A stretch of 64,000 nt of DNA from an uncultured Eubacteriales bacterium (GTDB lineage Bacteria; Bacillota; Clostridia; Oscillospirales; Acutalibacteraceae). The stretch spans positions 150,061-214,060 of the forward strand of contig CAKSHM010000004.1 of the NCBI GenBank assembly GCA_934457415.1, read 5' to 3'. Both the position numbers and the translations under genes were made by a program. How positions within the stretch are numbered: position 1 is the stretch's first letter; each line of letters starts with the position of its first letter. This document shows positions 8,038-17,071 of the stretch, in pieces. Below the pieces are notes generated by a model. It had not been told where the DNA came from and did not search any database. It was given only the letters and a program-made list of their open reading frames with translations.

Positions 8038-8821
8038 AGTTAAAAATATTTCTAAAACCTTTAATGCAGGCACTGTAAACGAGAAGGTAGCTTTAAACGA
8101 TTTGAGTCTTACTATAAAGGACGGAGAGTTTGTAACGGTTATCGGAGGAAACGGCGCCGGAAAAAGTACACTTTTGAATGCTGTCTGCGGAACATGGAAG
8201 GTAGATTGCGGAGAAATTCTTATTGACGGCATAAATGTAACAAAAATGCCAGATTATAAGCGCGCGAAATTCTTAGGAAGAGTTTTTCAGGACCCGATGA
8301 TGGGAACAGCCGCCGATATGGAGATAGAGGAAAATCTTGCCTTGGCTTTTAGAAGAGGTCAAAGCCGCGGTCTTAAGAGCGGAATAACCGCTAATGAGCG
8401 CGAGTATTATAAAAAGCTTTTAAAGGAGCTTGATTTAGGTCTTGAAACAAGACTTAAGACTAAAATCGGACTTCTTTCGGGCGGGCAGAGACAGACCATT
8501 ACGCTTTTGATGGCGGCTATGAAAAACCCGAAGCTTTTGCTTCTTGACGAGCATACTGCGGCGCTCGACCCTAAAACCGCCGCTAAGGTGCTTGATATCA
8601 CACGGAAAATCGTAACCGAGAATAAGCTTACCACGCTTATGATAACCCATAACATGAAGGACGCTATAAAATACGGAGACAGACTTATAATGCTGTATGA
8701 CGGAAGAGTGGCTTTCGATGTAAGCGGGGAAGAAAAGAAAAATCTTACCGTTGAACAGCTTCTTGAGCTGTTCAATAAAGCAAAAATCGATTTTTCTTCG
8801 GACAGAGCAATACTTTCATAA
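8030..8821 (+). CDS. ABC transporter ATPase, TrpZ-like
   Basis: The ATPase of the T-box-controlled importer. Walker A is GGNGAGKST at residues 39-47, the signature is LSGGQRQT, Walker B is LLLLDEHTAALD, and the switch histidine is in ITHNMKDA. The Walker B tail EHTAALDP is characteristic of the ATPases that accompany ABC_sub_bind receptors. The length of 263 fits. The start overlaps the permease gene, with GGAGGTAAGAATA as Shine-Dalgarno and spacer. Confidence 0.92.
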   Translation: MLEVKNISKTFNAGTVNEKVALNDLSLTIKDGEFVTVIGGNGAGKSTLLNAVCGTWKVDCGEILIDGINVTKMPDYKRAKFLGRVFQDPMMGTAADMEIEENLALAFRRGQSRGLKSGITANEREYYKKLLKELDLGLETRLKTKIGLLSGGQRQTITLLMAAMKNPKLLLLDEHTAALDPKTAAKVLDITRKIVTENKLTTLMITHNMKDAIKYGDRLIMLYDGRVAFDVSGEEKKNLTVEQLLELFNKAKIDFSSDRAILS

Positions 8822-8828
8822 TTTTAAA

Positions 8829-8863
8829 AAAACCTTCATACTTATTAGTATGGAGGTTTTTGT
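8829..8863 (+). terminator. Terminator of the importer operon, overlapping the bofA ribosome site
   Basis: AAAACCTTCATACT (8829-8842) pairs with AGTATGGAGGTTTT (8847-8860), one G-U pair, followed by more T. The 3' arm contains GGAGG (8852-8856), the Shine-Dalgarno of the next gene. Confidence 0.85.
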
Positions 8864-8865
8864 TT

Positions 8866-9126
8866 ATGCCTTTTTTAAAAATTTTTGTACCCGTAACCGC
8901 AGGTCTTTGCGCCGTTTGTATAATAGGCTTCTGTATAGGCTCAAAAAAGCCATTTAAATATTTGCTGCTTAATTTTCTTTCGGGCGTTATTGCTTTGGCG
9001 GTTGTAAATTTGACTTCAGGGCTTACGGGAGTTCATATACCTGTTAATCCCTATTCGGCAGGGGCAGGAGCGGTTTTCGGAATTCCGGCGGTTTTCGGTT
9101 TTTTAATACTCAGGCTTTTTATGTAA
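8866..9126 (+). CDS. bofA: BofA-like regulator of pro-sigma-K processing
   Basis: BofA is a small membrane protein of sporulation that holds the SpoIVFB protease inactive until the forespore signals. This 86-residue protein has two or three membrane segments and ends with the family signature: GVHIPVNPYSAGAGAVFGIP then AVFGFLILRLF, close to the known GIHVPIN...GILGIPG pattern. The start at 8866 was chosen because GGAGG (8852-8856) sits 9 nt upstream; an in-frame TTG six bases earlier is too close. The usual recR/dnaX neighbours are absent. Its Shine-Dalgarno lies inside a hairpin, so read-through transcripts should translate it poorly. Confidence 0.87.
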   Translation: MPFLKIFVPVTAGLCAVCIIGFCIGSKKPFKYLLLNFLSGVIALAVVNLTSGLTGVHIPVNPYSAGAGAVFGIPAVFGFLILRLFM

Positions 9127-9129
9127 TGC

Positions 9130-9158
9130 TTGACTTAAACGGCAAAAAGTATTATTAT
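9130..9158 (+). promoter_or_regulatory. Likely promoter of the 9197 gene
   Basis: TTGACT at 9130-9135 and TATTAT at 9153-9158, 17-bp spacer, directly after bofA. Confidence 0.65.
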
Positions 9159-9196
9159 GATTACATATCAGAAATAGCTTAAACAGGAGAGATTTA

Positions 9197-9577
9197 ATGC
9201 TTTTTACCGTTTCTTTTATATTTGCGTTTTTGCAGTGTGTGTTTACATATAATCTTACAGTGGCTTGCGAGCTTAGAAGAAAAAAGCTTGCGGTATTGTT
9301 GTTTTTAGTAAAGTTTGCAGGCTACGGCGGCGGGATATACCTTTTTATTTATAAATTCTTAGGCTATGTTGTAAGCGTATTAGGAGGATTTCTCGCAGGA
9401 CTCGGGATAGGATTTGTTCTTTGCTTGGTTTACAGGATTTTCTTTTACCAAAACGGATATGCTCTGTTGCTTGTATTCAAATCATTTTATAATAAACTAA
9501 AAAGATTTTTTAAAAACCGAAGTAAAAAGCGCAAAATGAAAAAATATAAAAAATTAAAATCAAAGAAACTTAAATAA
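9197..9577 (+). CDS. Small membrane protein with lysine-rich tail, unknown
   Basis: A protein of 126 residues with three predicted membrane segments (about 1-20, 30-52 and 55-80) and a strongly basic C-terminal tail of some 35 residues (many K and R, such as KNRSKKRKMKKYKKLKSKK). The position-effect of such a tail suggests the C-terminus faces the cytoplasm or binds nucleic acid or acidic lipid, but this is inference. AGGAGAG precedes the ATG. It follows bofA and ends at a strong terminator. The resemblance in layout to YabQ-type spore membrane proteins is only general. I do not recognise a family. Confidence 0.7.
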   Translation: MLFTVSFIFAFLQCVFTYNLTVACELRRKKLAVLLFLVKFAGYGGGIYLFIYKFLGYVVSVLGGFLAGLGIGFVLCLVYRIFFYQNGYALLLVFKSFYNKLKRFFKNRSKKRKMKKYKKLKSKKLK

Positions 9578-9611
9578 AAAACTCGTCTCTTGAAAAAGAG
9601 GCGAGTTTTTG
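9576..9611. terminator. Bidirectional terminator between convergent genes
   Basis: AAAAACTCGTCTCTT pairs with AAGAGGCGAGTTTTT around a GAA loop, with A and T runs on both sides. It serves the 9197 gene and the minus-strand lipoprotein gene. Confidence 0.9.
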
Positions 9612-9624
9612 TTGTTATATATTC

Positions 9625-10752
9625 TTAATGAGATGAGGTTGAGGTTTTGGGTTCCTGAATTTTTTTAGGTTTGAATCTTCTCTTTACAGAGCTTTTGATG
9701 TCATAATTAAGAGTTTTCGCATAGGCCTCGATTTCTTTTGTAAACTCATCGCCTGCGATAAAGTTCCTTATTTCATCGTCAAGATTTGTCTTGTAATAAG
9801 GGTCTGCGGTAATATCCTTTTTAACAAAGAGGATAACTCCCGCATTATCTGCTTTTTCAATAACCACAGCGGTGCCGGCTGCAAGCGCGGACAACTGCTC
9901 AAAATAATCCGCATAGGTATTATAGCTTGTTTCCTTTGTTCCGATAACGCTCGCAAGACTGTCAATAGGTTTTGAAGAATCGGTTGTGTTATCCTCGGTT
10001 ACAGTATCCGAGGAATTGTATTCCGCATAAATCTGAGCGTAGGACTTCTTGCCGGCGTTAATCTGAGCCGCAGCATCATTCGCAAAAGTCTTTTTTGATT
10101 CCTTTTCGGAGTCTTTAAGATTATCAAATGAAATATCAAGAACATTGCAGAGCATATAATCGCTTTTCATTGTGCTAAGAACGGTTTCGTCCGAAATGGC
10201 TTTTTCGCCGTCTCCCTTGTAGATAAAGTCAAAGTATCTCTGAGCATAATAAGCGTCAACCATATAAGTCTTATATGTATCGAGACTTACGCCGTTGGGT
10301 TCAAAATACTCAGAATAATTGTATGAGGTGTTGTTCCAATAAGCCTCGGCATACTGCTCGGCAGAGGATTTGTCCTCATCCTTTACGGTAAGCTTGTTTT
10401 CGGCACACTTTATTTTAAAAGCGGCAATTTTTTTAAGAGATTTCTCGGTGTTGTCAATAACCCAGTCGTTGAACTTTTTCTTGTCGATTTTTTCCTTGAA
10501 ATAATCAATATCGGTTGTAGACTTTTTTTCGTCCTGATACTTCTGATTTATTTCCGATTTTCCGCTGTTATAGGACATAATGAGCGCGCACATATAATAA
10601 GCCGATGTAAACTCGACCTTTCCGGTTTTCTCAGAAAGCTTTGAATCTGTTACCGTAACGCCGATTTCGCCCTTTTTATGGCAGCCGGCAAATGTACCGA
10701 CAACTAAAGCCGCGCAAAGAAGCGCACAAAAAAGCTTTTTTATGGTTTTCAT
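9625..10752 (-). CDS. PrsA/SurA-like lipoprotein
   Basis: An exported lipoprotein of 375 residues: signal MKTIKKLFCALLCAALVVG then TFAGC. The ATG at 10752 was chosen over an upstream one at 10773 because GGAGAT lies just before it. The long helical, Lys/Asp-rich body (INQKYQDEK, FNDWVIDNTEKSLKKIAAFK, YTYMVDAYYAQRYFDFIY-like stretches) resembles the SurA/PrsA foldase N-domain. No clear parvulin isomerase core was recognised, so it may be a chaperone without isomerase activity. It sits downstream of mfd, a position where PrsA-like genes are often found in Clostridia, and would act outside the membrane on secreted proteins. Confidence 0.65.
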   Translation of the reverse strand: MKTIKKLFCALLCAALVVGTFAGCHKKGEIGVTVTDSKLSEKTGKVEFTSAYYMCALIMSYNSGKSEINQKYQDEKKSTTDIDYFKEKIDKKKFNDWVIDNTEKSLKKIAAFKIKCAENKLTVKDEDKSSAEQYAEAYWNNTSYNYSEYFEPNGVSLDTYKTYMVDAYYAQRYFDFIYKGDGEKAISDETVLSTMKSDYMLCNVLDISFDNLKDSEKESKKTFANDAAAQINAGKKSYAQIYAEYNSSDTVTEDNTTDSSKPIDSLASVIGTKETSYNTYADYFEQLSALAAGTAVVIEKADNAGVILFVKKDITADPYYKTNLDDEIRNFIAGDEFTKEIEAYAKTLNYDIKSSVKRRFKPKKIQEPKTSTSSH

Positions 10753-10815
10753 AATTATCTCCGTTCCTATCAATTGTAATATTATTTTAATTATATCGCA
10801 TATCTTAAAAAAAGT

Positions 10816-13800
10816 CTATAAATTTTTTGTAAATACAGCTGAAAGAGCCGAAACAATATCCTTTGTTTTTTCTTTCGGCTGTTTTCGTATCATATAGCAG
10901 GGCTTTGAGTCCTTTACCGATACGAAAAATCTCGGACCGAATTCTTCCGAAAGTAGTGCCGAAGCCTTTTCGTTTATATGCTCCGTGTGAAGAATGACAG
11001 TAATTCCGCTTTCCGTAATCTCGGTTATTCCAAGCTCACTTGCGGCGTTTCTGAGCGTTGAAATCTCTATCAGACCCATAACCGATTTCGGCGGATCGCC
11101 GAAGCGGTCGCAAAGCTCGTCGATAAGCTCCGAGCGGTCCCCGTCGGTTTTTATATCCGCAATCTTTTTATAAATATCCAGACGCGCGTTAAGAGAGGGA
11201 ATATAGCTGTCGGGAATGTGGGCTGAAATGTTGAGGTCAACAGTGCAGATAATTGATTCTTCTCTTGCCTCTGCCCCGTTTTCCTCGTTTACCGCGTCGG
11301 CAAGCATTTTAAGGTACATATCATAGCCGACGGATTCAATATGCCCGTGCTGTTCTCCGCCCAAAATACTTCCGGCTCCTCTGATTTCAAGGTCCCTCAG
11401 GGCTATTTTAAAGCCAGAGCCGAATTGAGTAAACTGCCTTATCGCCTCAAGTCTTTTTGCGGCGATATCCGAAAGCTCTCTCCCTTTAGGGAAACAGAAA
11501 TATGCGTAAGCGCGTCTCGGCGATCTGCCGACCCTGCCGCGAAGCTGATGAAGCTGGGAAAGCCCCATTTTATCCGCATTTTCTATAATAAGAGTATTGA
11601 CATTCGGAACATCAACACCGGTTTCAATAATCGTGGTGCAAACAAGCACATCTATCTCATGCTCTATAAGCTTCTGCCAGACTCCTGTAAGCTCATCCTC
11701 GCTCATTCTTCCGTGAGCAACGGCAATTCTCGCCTCGGGCAGCTTTTCCTTAAGTTTTGCCGCACAGCGCATAATTGTGTCTACTCGGTTGTGAAGATAA
11801 TAAACCTGTCCCGCGCGCCGCAGCTCCCTTATTATAGCCTCTGTTATTATTCCGTCGTCCTGCTCGGTAACATAGGTCTGAACAGGGTATCTGTCTGACG
11901 GTGCTTCGTCAATAGACGACATATCTCTAAGCCCCGAAAGCGACATATTAAGCGTTCTCGGAATCGGCGTTGCGCTTAAGGTAAGCACATCGACGGAAGG
12001 ATATTTTTCTTTAAGCCTTTCTTTCTGCTCAACACCGAATCTCTGCTCCTCGTCAATAATGACAAGTCCTAAATCCCTGAATTCAACATCCTTTGAAATA
12101 AGCCTGTGCGTACCTACAAGCATGTCGACCTTTCCGCGCTTTAAATCGCTTAAGGTTTTTCTTTGGGCGGCAGGCATTGTAAATCTGCTGATAAGCTTTA
12201 CCGTGACCGGAAGATCTCCGAATCTGCGGATTATTGTATCATAGTGCTGCATAGCAAGAACGGTTGTCGGAACAAGCAAAGCGCACTGCTTGCCGTCGCT
12301 TATACATTTGAATGCCGCGCGCAGGGCAACCTCTGTTTTTCCGAAACCGACATCTCCGCAGAGAAGTCTGTCCATCGGGATATCGCGCTCCATGTCCTTT
12401 TTGATTTCTTCAATGCATCTTAATTGGTCGTCGGTCTCCTCGTATTCAAATCTGCGCTCAAAATTGTTCTGCAAATCGGTGTCCTTTGAAAAAGCATAGC
12501 CTTTTTGCGACATTCTTTTGGCATAGAGCTTGGTTAACTGCTTTGCCATATCTCTGACCGCCGAGCGGACCCTTGAGCGCGTTTTTTTCCACTCGTCGGA
12601 GCCTAACTTGTTAAGCTTAACCGTTCCGTCCTCGGCAGAGCCGATATATTTTGAAACAAGGTCAAGCTGGGTTACAGGAACATATAATACATCTGTTCCG
12701 CGATATTTTATTTTAATATAGTCCTTTATCGTGCCCGAATTGGAAATATGCTCTATTCCGTCGAAAATTCCTATTCCGTGCGCCGAATGAACCACCAGAT
12801 CACCCTTGTGAAGCTCGTCTAAAGAGCCGATTTCCTTGGCATTTTTCGGTCTTCTTATTTTTTTCTTTTCCGCCGCGACATATTTGTGAGTGAGAAGAAT
12901 AAATTTAAGGTCGGGTATCTCAAATCCGCCGGATAATCCGCCTAAGGTAACATAAACTCCTTTTTTAGTTTCTTCGGGCATTTTTTCGCAGAAAAGATTT
13001 TTAATTCCGTTTCTTTCAAGCTCTTCGCTTAAAACGGACGCCGCTTTTTTCTCACCTGCCAAAATTACCGCCGTGCCGCTTTCCGGTATATTTCCGATAT
13101 CTTCTTTTAAAGCCTTTATGTCTCCGGAGTAGGGGCTGAGTCTTTTAAAATTAAAGCTTAAAAGGTCTTTTAACTCAAATTCAAAGGACGAACGGGGAAA
13201 ATTATCGAAAAACACCGCCTTTTTTATCCTGCTTTTGAATTCGGAGGCTTCGAGCCATAATTCCGAAAGCTTACCGCAAACCGAATCGTTTTCAAGCAGC
13301 ACCGAAATATCCTCATTGTGGAGCTTACTTAGACTTTTCAGTCTTGAAAAGCAGTTTTGCGACTCGAAAACAAAAATCGGAATATCCTTTATATAATCGA
13401 AAACCGAACATTTTTTTGAATAAATAAGCGGGATATAGATATCCGCCGAAATATCGCCGCAGTTTTCAAGGGTTTCGATATCCCTTCTCATATATCTTTT
13501 CTGCTTTTCGCTTATGTCATTTTCATTTTTTTCGATAAATAAAGATATGTTTTTCGCAAGCTGCGCTTTATCGAAAATCAGCTCCTTAGCAGGGAAAATA
13601 TCAAAGCCGTCAACCGGATCTGTTCTTCGCTGGTCAATGGGGTCGAATTCCGACATGGTGTCAATTTCGTCTCCCCAAAGCTCAATTCTTACAGGCTTTT
13701 TTAGGTTAACGGGGAAAATGTCTATTATTCCTCCGCGGACCGAATACTGCCCTTCGCCCTCGCAAAGCTCGCTTCTTTTATATCCGCAGTCATCAAGCAA

Positions 13801-14259
13801 GTGAAAAAATTCCGAGGTTTTAAGCTCGGTTCCGCAAGCAAGGCTTATCTTTGAATTCTTAACCGCCTGAATATCCGAAGTATAGCAAACGGCTGAATCC
13901 GCCGACATTACAAGAACGCCGAAATCCCCGTCTGCTAAAAGAGACAGGGTGTTTATTCTTTTATATTCGTATTCTTTAGAGCCGCCTAAAACTCTCTGAA
14001 GCTCATAGTCTCTTACAGGCAGCATAACGGCGTCGGTTCCGAGTGCCTTTAAATCCCCGTAAACCTCGCTTGCCGACGCTTCGTCATGAGTTATGATAAC
14101 GGCTTTTTTCTTGTAAAGAGAACAGTATGCCGATACAATAAGTGATTTGTGAATCTGTGAAAGTCCGCTCGCAAAAATCGGGAGCTTGCCCGATTCAATA
14201 TCTGAGCATACTGCCGAAAAGGTTTTTTCTTTTTTAAGAATTGAATTTAAAAAATCCAT
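10816..14259 (-). CDS. mfd: Transcription-repair coupling factor Mfd
   Basis: Mfd removes stalled RNA polymerase at DNA damage and recruits UvrA. The 1147-residue length is standard. The order is a UvrB-like N-terminal module (SVRGGIIDIFPVN near residue 180), the polymerase-interacting domain (GDLVVHSAHGIGIFDG near 490), and a RecG-type helicase with Walker A GDVGFGKTE near 638, DEEQRFG as the DExx box, TATPIPRTL-type motif III (LSATPIPRTL) and GRVGRSPRRAYAYF as motif VI. A TRCF C-terminal domain closes it. It starts 8 bp after pth on the same strand, so the two are co-transcribed. Confidence 0.97.
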   Translation of the reverse strand: MDFLNSILKKEKTFSAVCSDIESGKLPIFASGLSQIHKSLIVSAYCSLYKKKAVIITHDEASASEVYGDLKALGTDAVMLPVRDYELQRVLGGSKEYEYKRINTLSLLADGDFGVLVMSADSAVCYTSDIQAVKNSKISLACGTELKTSEFFHLLDDCGYKRSELCEGEGQYSVRGGIIDIFPVNLKKPVRIELWGDEIDTMSEFDPIDQRRTDPVDGFDIFPAKELIFDKAQLAKNISLFIEKNENDISEKQKRYMRRDIETLENCGDISADIYIPLIYSKKCSVFDYIKDIPIFVFESQNCFSRLKSLSKLHNEDISVLLENDSVCGKLSELWLEASEFKSRIKKAVFFDNFPRSSFEFELKDLLSFNFKRLSPYSGDIKALKEDIGNIPESGTAVILAGEKKAASVLSEELERNGIKNLFCEKMPEETKKGVYVTLGGLSGGFEIPDLKFILLTHKYVAAEKKKIRRPKNAKEIGSLDELHKGDLVVHSAHGIGIFDGIEHISNSGTIKDYIKIKYRGTDVLYVPVTQLDLVSKYIGSAEDGTVKLNKLGSDEWKKTRSRVRSAVRDMAKQLTKLYAKRMSQKGYAFSKDTDLQNNFERRFEYEETDDQLRCIEEIKKDMERDIPMDRLLCGDVGFGKTEVALRAAFKCISDGKQCALLVPTTVLAMQHYDTIIRRFGDLPVTVKLISRFTMPAAQRKTLSDLKRGKVDMLVGTHRLISKDVEFRDLGLVIIDEEQRFGVEQKERLKEKYPSVDVLTLSATPIPRTLNMSLSGLRDMSSIDEAPSDRYPVQTYVTEQDDGIITEAIIRELRRAGQVYYLHNRVDTIMRCAAKLKEKLPEARIAVAHGRMSEDELTGVWQKLIEHEIDVLVCTTIIETGVDVPNVNTLIIENADKMGLSQLHQLRGRVGRSPRRAYAYFCFPKGRELSDIAAKRLEAIRQFTQFGSGFKIALRDLEIRGAGSILGGEQHGHIESVGYDMYLKMLADAVNEENGAEAREESIICTVDLNISAHIPDSYIPSLNARLDIYKKIADIKTDGDRSELIDELCDRFGDPPKSVMGLIEISTLRNAASELGITEITESGITVILHTEHINEKASALLSEEFGPRFFVSVKDSKPCYMIRKQPKEKTKDIVSALSAVFTKNL

Positions 14260-14267
14260 ATTTCCTC

Positions 14268-14861
14268 TTATTTACTGTATTTGTTCATAGCGCTGTCAAT
14301 GCCCTTTGAAATTATTTCAAAAACTGCTTTAACGGCATTATTGCAAGCAATATCAAAATCTTCCGCTGCTTCTTTAGGAAGCTTTCCTAAGACCCAGTCC
14401 TTTAAATCATAATCTCTTGAAGGCCTTTCTCCTACGCCTATTTTTATTCTCGGAAAATCCTCGGTCCCTAAAAGCTCAATAATATCCTTTATTCCGTTAT
14501 GCCCTCCGGCGCTGCCCTTTCTTCTTATGCGGATTTTTCCGATATCGAGGGAAATATCGTCAAACATAATAATACATTTTTCCGGCGGAATTTTATAAAA
14601 TTCAGAAATCTGAGAAATTGCCGAGCCCGAATTATTCATATAGGTCTGCGGTTTAACTAAAATAACCTTTTTTCCGGAAATTTCACCGAAGCCGAATTTT
14701 GCATTGAATTTGTTTTTTGAAAATTCCGTTTCTAGTTTTGCCGCCAGCTTATTTATTGCAATAAAGCCTGCGTTGTGACGGGTGTTTTCATATTCAAGTC
14801 CCGGATTTCCGAGACCTGCTATAAGATATTCAAATTTTGAACGTTCGGATTTTAAAAACAT
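14268..14861 (-). CDS. pth: Peptidyl-tRNA hydrolase
   Basis: Pth frees tRNA from peptidyl-tRNA released by ribosomes. The protein shows GLGNPGLEYENTRHNAGF, with the conserved Asn and the catalytic His, then KPQTYMNNSG and DDISLDIGKIRIRRKGSAGG, and GHNGIKDI; all are classic Pth motifs. The length of 197 fits. An eight-residue N-terminal extension (MFLKSERS) precedes the core; GGTGAT lies before the ATG, so I keep it. The gene heads a pth-mfd operon, the same order as in Bacillus. Confidence 0.96.
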   Translation of the reverse strand: MFLKSERSKFEYLIAGLGNPGLEYENTRHNAGFIAINKLAAKLETEFSKNKFNAKFGFGEISGKKVILVKPQTYMNNSGSAISQISEFYKIPPEKCIIMFDDISLDIGKIRIRRKGSAGGHNGIKDIIELLGTEDFPRIKIGVGERPSRDYDLKDWVLGKLPKEAAEDFDIACNNAVKAVFEIISKGIDSAMNKYSK

Positions 14862-14981
14862 AATATCACCAAATAAAAATTATATCACAAAATTTATTTA
14901 TTTTCAATCAAAAAGGGTATTTTAAGCGTTTAAAGTAGAATAATAAATTTTAGAGTCCTGTCTCGCAATGGAGTTGATAAA

Positions 14982-16460
14982 TTGGGTAAGGATATAGAAC
15001 TTTATGAAAATATGAAATTTTCGGGGGATTTTGAAAAAGACACCGAAATGTTTAAAAATATATTTAAAAATGACAGTATTTTAAGATTTCGAAGTCTTAC
15101 GGTCAATAAAACAGTAGGATGTTCTGTTTTCAATTTCGACGGAATGGTAAATACCGCTGTTGTAAATGATTCGCTTATAAAACCGCTTGTGCGGATAGAA
15201 GATAAAGCTTCGGGTATGTCGACCGATTATATAGTAAAAAATTATCTTTATGCCTGCGATGTCAAGGTGACAGACAGCGTTGCGGAATGTATAAGAGGAG
15301 CGGTTTACGGCGATACAGTTCTGCTTTTTTCGGATAACACCCGTGCGGTAATAGCAAACACAAAGGGCTTTCGCTCAAGAGGTATTAAGGAGCCTGACGA
15401 CGAAAGGGTTCTGCAGGGACCGCGGGAGGGCTTTGACGAGGTCGCAATGCTTGACCTTGCAATGTTAAGAAGAAAGCTGCCCACCCCGGATCTTTGCATT
15501 GAGACTCTGCGGCTCGGCAGGCGCACCGATACTATGATTTTTATTTGTTATCTCGGCTCGCTTGCAAAGAAAGAAACGGTTTCGGAGTTTAAAAAAAGAA
15601 TAAATGAAATTGATATCGACGGAGTGCTGGATGTAAATTATCTTGCCGAAAATATAAGAGATCATAAGCATAGTCTTTTTAAAACCACCGGCTCAACCGA
15701 GCGTCCGGACACCGTTGCCGCAAGGCTTTTGGAGGGAAGAATCGCTGTCTTTTGCGACGGAACGCCGGTCGTGCTGACAGTTCCTTATCTTTTTTCGGAA
15801 AACTTTCAGTCCGATGAAGACTATTATCTTAATTATACCGTTTCAAGCGTGGGCAGGATTTTAAGATATATATGCTTCTTTTTAGCTGTCATGGTTCCCG
15901 CGGTGTTTTTAAGTCTTTCTATATTCCATTTTCAGCTTCTCCCGACGAATTTTGCCCTGAGCGTTGCAAGACTCAGAGCAGGGGTACCTATGCCGAGCGC
16001 GGTTGAATGTATAATTTTAATTCTCGTTTTTGAAATATTAAAGGAAACAGGGGTAAGAATGCCGCAGAGCCTCGGACATGCTCTGTCAATAGTAGGAGGT
16101 CTGGTTGTCGGTCAGGCGGCGGTAGAGGCAGGAATTGTAAGCGCACCTATGCTTATTGCCGTGGCATTAAGCGGAATTTCGGGGCTTATGATTCCACGGC
16201 TTAAAGGGGCGGTCTTTTATTTAAGACTTATTTTTGTTGTTTTGGCGGCATTGTTCGGTTTTGCGGGCGTTGCGGCGGGGCTGAGCGCCGTGGTGCTTAG
16301 AATTTTTAATCTTTCTTCATTTAATGAGGATTATACCGGCGCGCTAAAAAATCCCAATCCTCAACGGCTTAAGGACAGCGTTTTAAGAGCGCCGTGGACC
16401 TTTATGAAATTAAGACCTTTTATCACAAAAAATTTAAGAAGGCAGAAGGATAAAAAATGA
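14982..16460 (+). CDS. Spore germination protein, GerA-type A subunit
   Basis: The A subunit of a germinant receptor, set in the inner spore membrane. The N-terminal half (1-290) is soluble and contains RSLTVN and QGPREGFDE, typical of GerABKA proteins. The C-terminal half has five or so membrane helices, including PQSLGHALSIVGGLVVGQAAV, the family signature (here cut to show: GHALSIVGGLVVGQ). The length of 492 is normal. The start is TTG at 14982, with GGAG (14970-14973) eight bases upstream. The next gene overlaps by four bases (ATGA), so an operon is clear. Expression in the forespore by sigma-G is the usual pattern, but I did not identify its promoter. Confidence 0.93.
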   Translation: MGKDIELYENMKFSGDFEKDTEMFKNIFKNDSILRFRSLTVNKTVGCSVFNFDGMVNTAVVNDSLIKPLVRIEDKASGMSTDYIVKNYLYACDVKVTDSVAECIRGAVYGDTVLLFSDNTRAVIANTKGFRSRGIKEPDDERVLQGPREGFDEVAMLDLAMLRRKLPTPDLCIETLRLGRRTDTMIFICYLGSLAKKETVSEFKKRINEIDIDGVLDVNYLAENIRDHKHSLFKTTGSTERPDTVAARLLEGRIAVFCDGTPVVLTVPYLFSENFQSDEDYYLNYTVSSVGRILRYICFFLAVMVPAVFLSLSIFHFQLLPTNFALSVARLRAGVPMPSAVECIILILVFEILKETGVRMPQSLGHALSIVGGLVVGQAAVEAGIVSAPMLIAVALSGISGLMIPRLKGAVFYLRLIFVVLAALFGFAGVAAGLSAVVLRIFNLSSFNEDYTGALKNPNPQRLKDSVLRAPWTFMKLRPFITKNLRRQKDKK

Positions 16461-17071
16461 GATTAAAAAAAATTATTTGTCTGCTTTTGATTTTATCAGC
16501 TTTAGTGTCGCTTTGCGCCTGCTCCTCATTTGAGGCGGACGGAAGATTTATTGTATCTGCCATAGGCGCTGACAGCGACGGCGAGCAGATAATTCTCAGC
16601 GTTCAGACCATAGAAATCGGGGAGGGAGATTTTGACGAGCCGCCTGATGTAAAGGTTTTATCCGTCTCGGCAAAAACACCCGAGGAAGCCTTAAAAAAGC
16701 TTAAAGCAAAAAGCATAAAGCCGCTTAATTTCGACCACTGCGCCGTTATGCTTTGCTCAAGCGATCTGACCGTCGATCAGTTTGTGAAAATGCGCGATCT
16801 CTGCATGCAGAGAAAGGATATAAATCTTGCAATAACGGTGTGCATTACAAACAACTGCAGGGAAATTCTTGAAATTGAGAATTCAACGGGTTTAACCTCC
16901 GGCTATGATGTTGCGGTGTTGATCGAAAGCTATATGAAGCAGGATGATAAGAATTTCAAATGTAAATTTTATGAAATTGCGAAGTCCGATGATTTTGTTC
17001 TTCCTTTTATCACCTATAAGGACGAAACTCTTTGTATCAGCGGAACCGCTGAAATTAAGACCGTAGTGTGA
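16457..17071 (+). CDS. Germination lipoprotein GerC, N-terminal domain only
   Basis: The C subunit of a GerA-type receptor. It has a lipoprotein signal (LLILSALVSLCAC, lipid Cys near residue 22) and then the GerC N-terminal domain: ADGRFIVSAIGADSDG, TPEEALKKLKAKSIKPLNF and LPFITYKDETLCISGTA. Family members run to about 370-400 residues. This one stops at 204, just after the N-terminal domain. Its last two codons and TGA lie inside the left end of the inverted-repeat element at 17064, so the element supplies the stop. No C-terminal remnant follows the element. It may be a truncated, possibly non-functional subunit, or an old short form. Confidence 0.85.
   Translation: MRLKKIICLLLILSALVSLCACSSFEADGRFIVSAIGADSDGEQIILSVQTIEIGEGDFDEPPDVKVLSVSAKTPEEALKKLKAKSIKPLNFDHCAVMLCSSDLTVDQFVKMRDLCMQRKDINLAITVCITNNCREILEIENSTGLTSGYDVAVLIESYMKQDDKNFKCKFYEIAKSDDFVLPFITYKDETLCISGTAEIKTVV

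Noticed and set aside
11341..11898. 185-codon plus-strand frame within mfd
   Set aside because: It is opposite conserved helicase motifs of mfd, and its sequence is cysteine/serine-rich in the way of antisense shadows.
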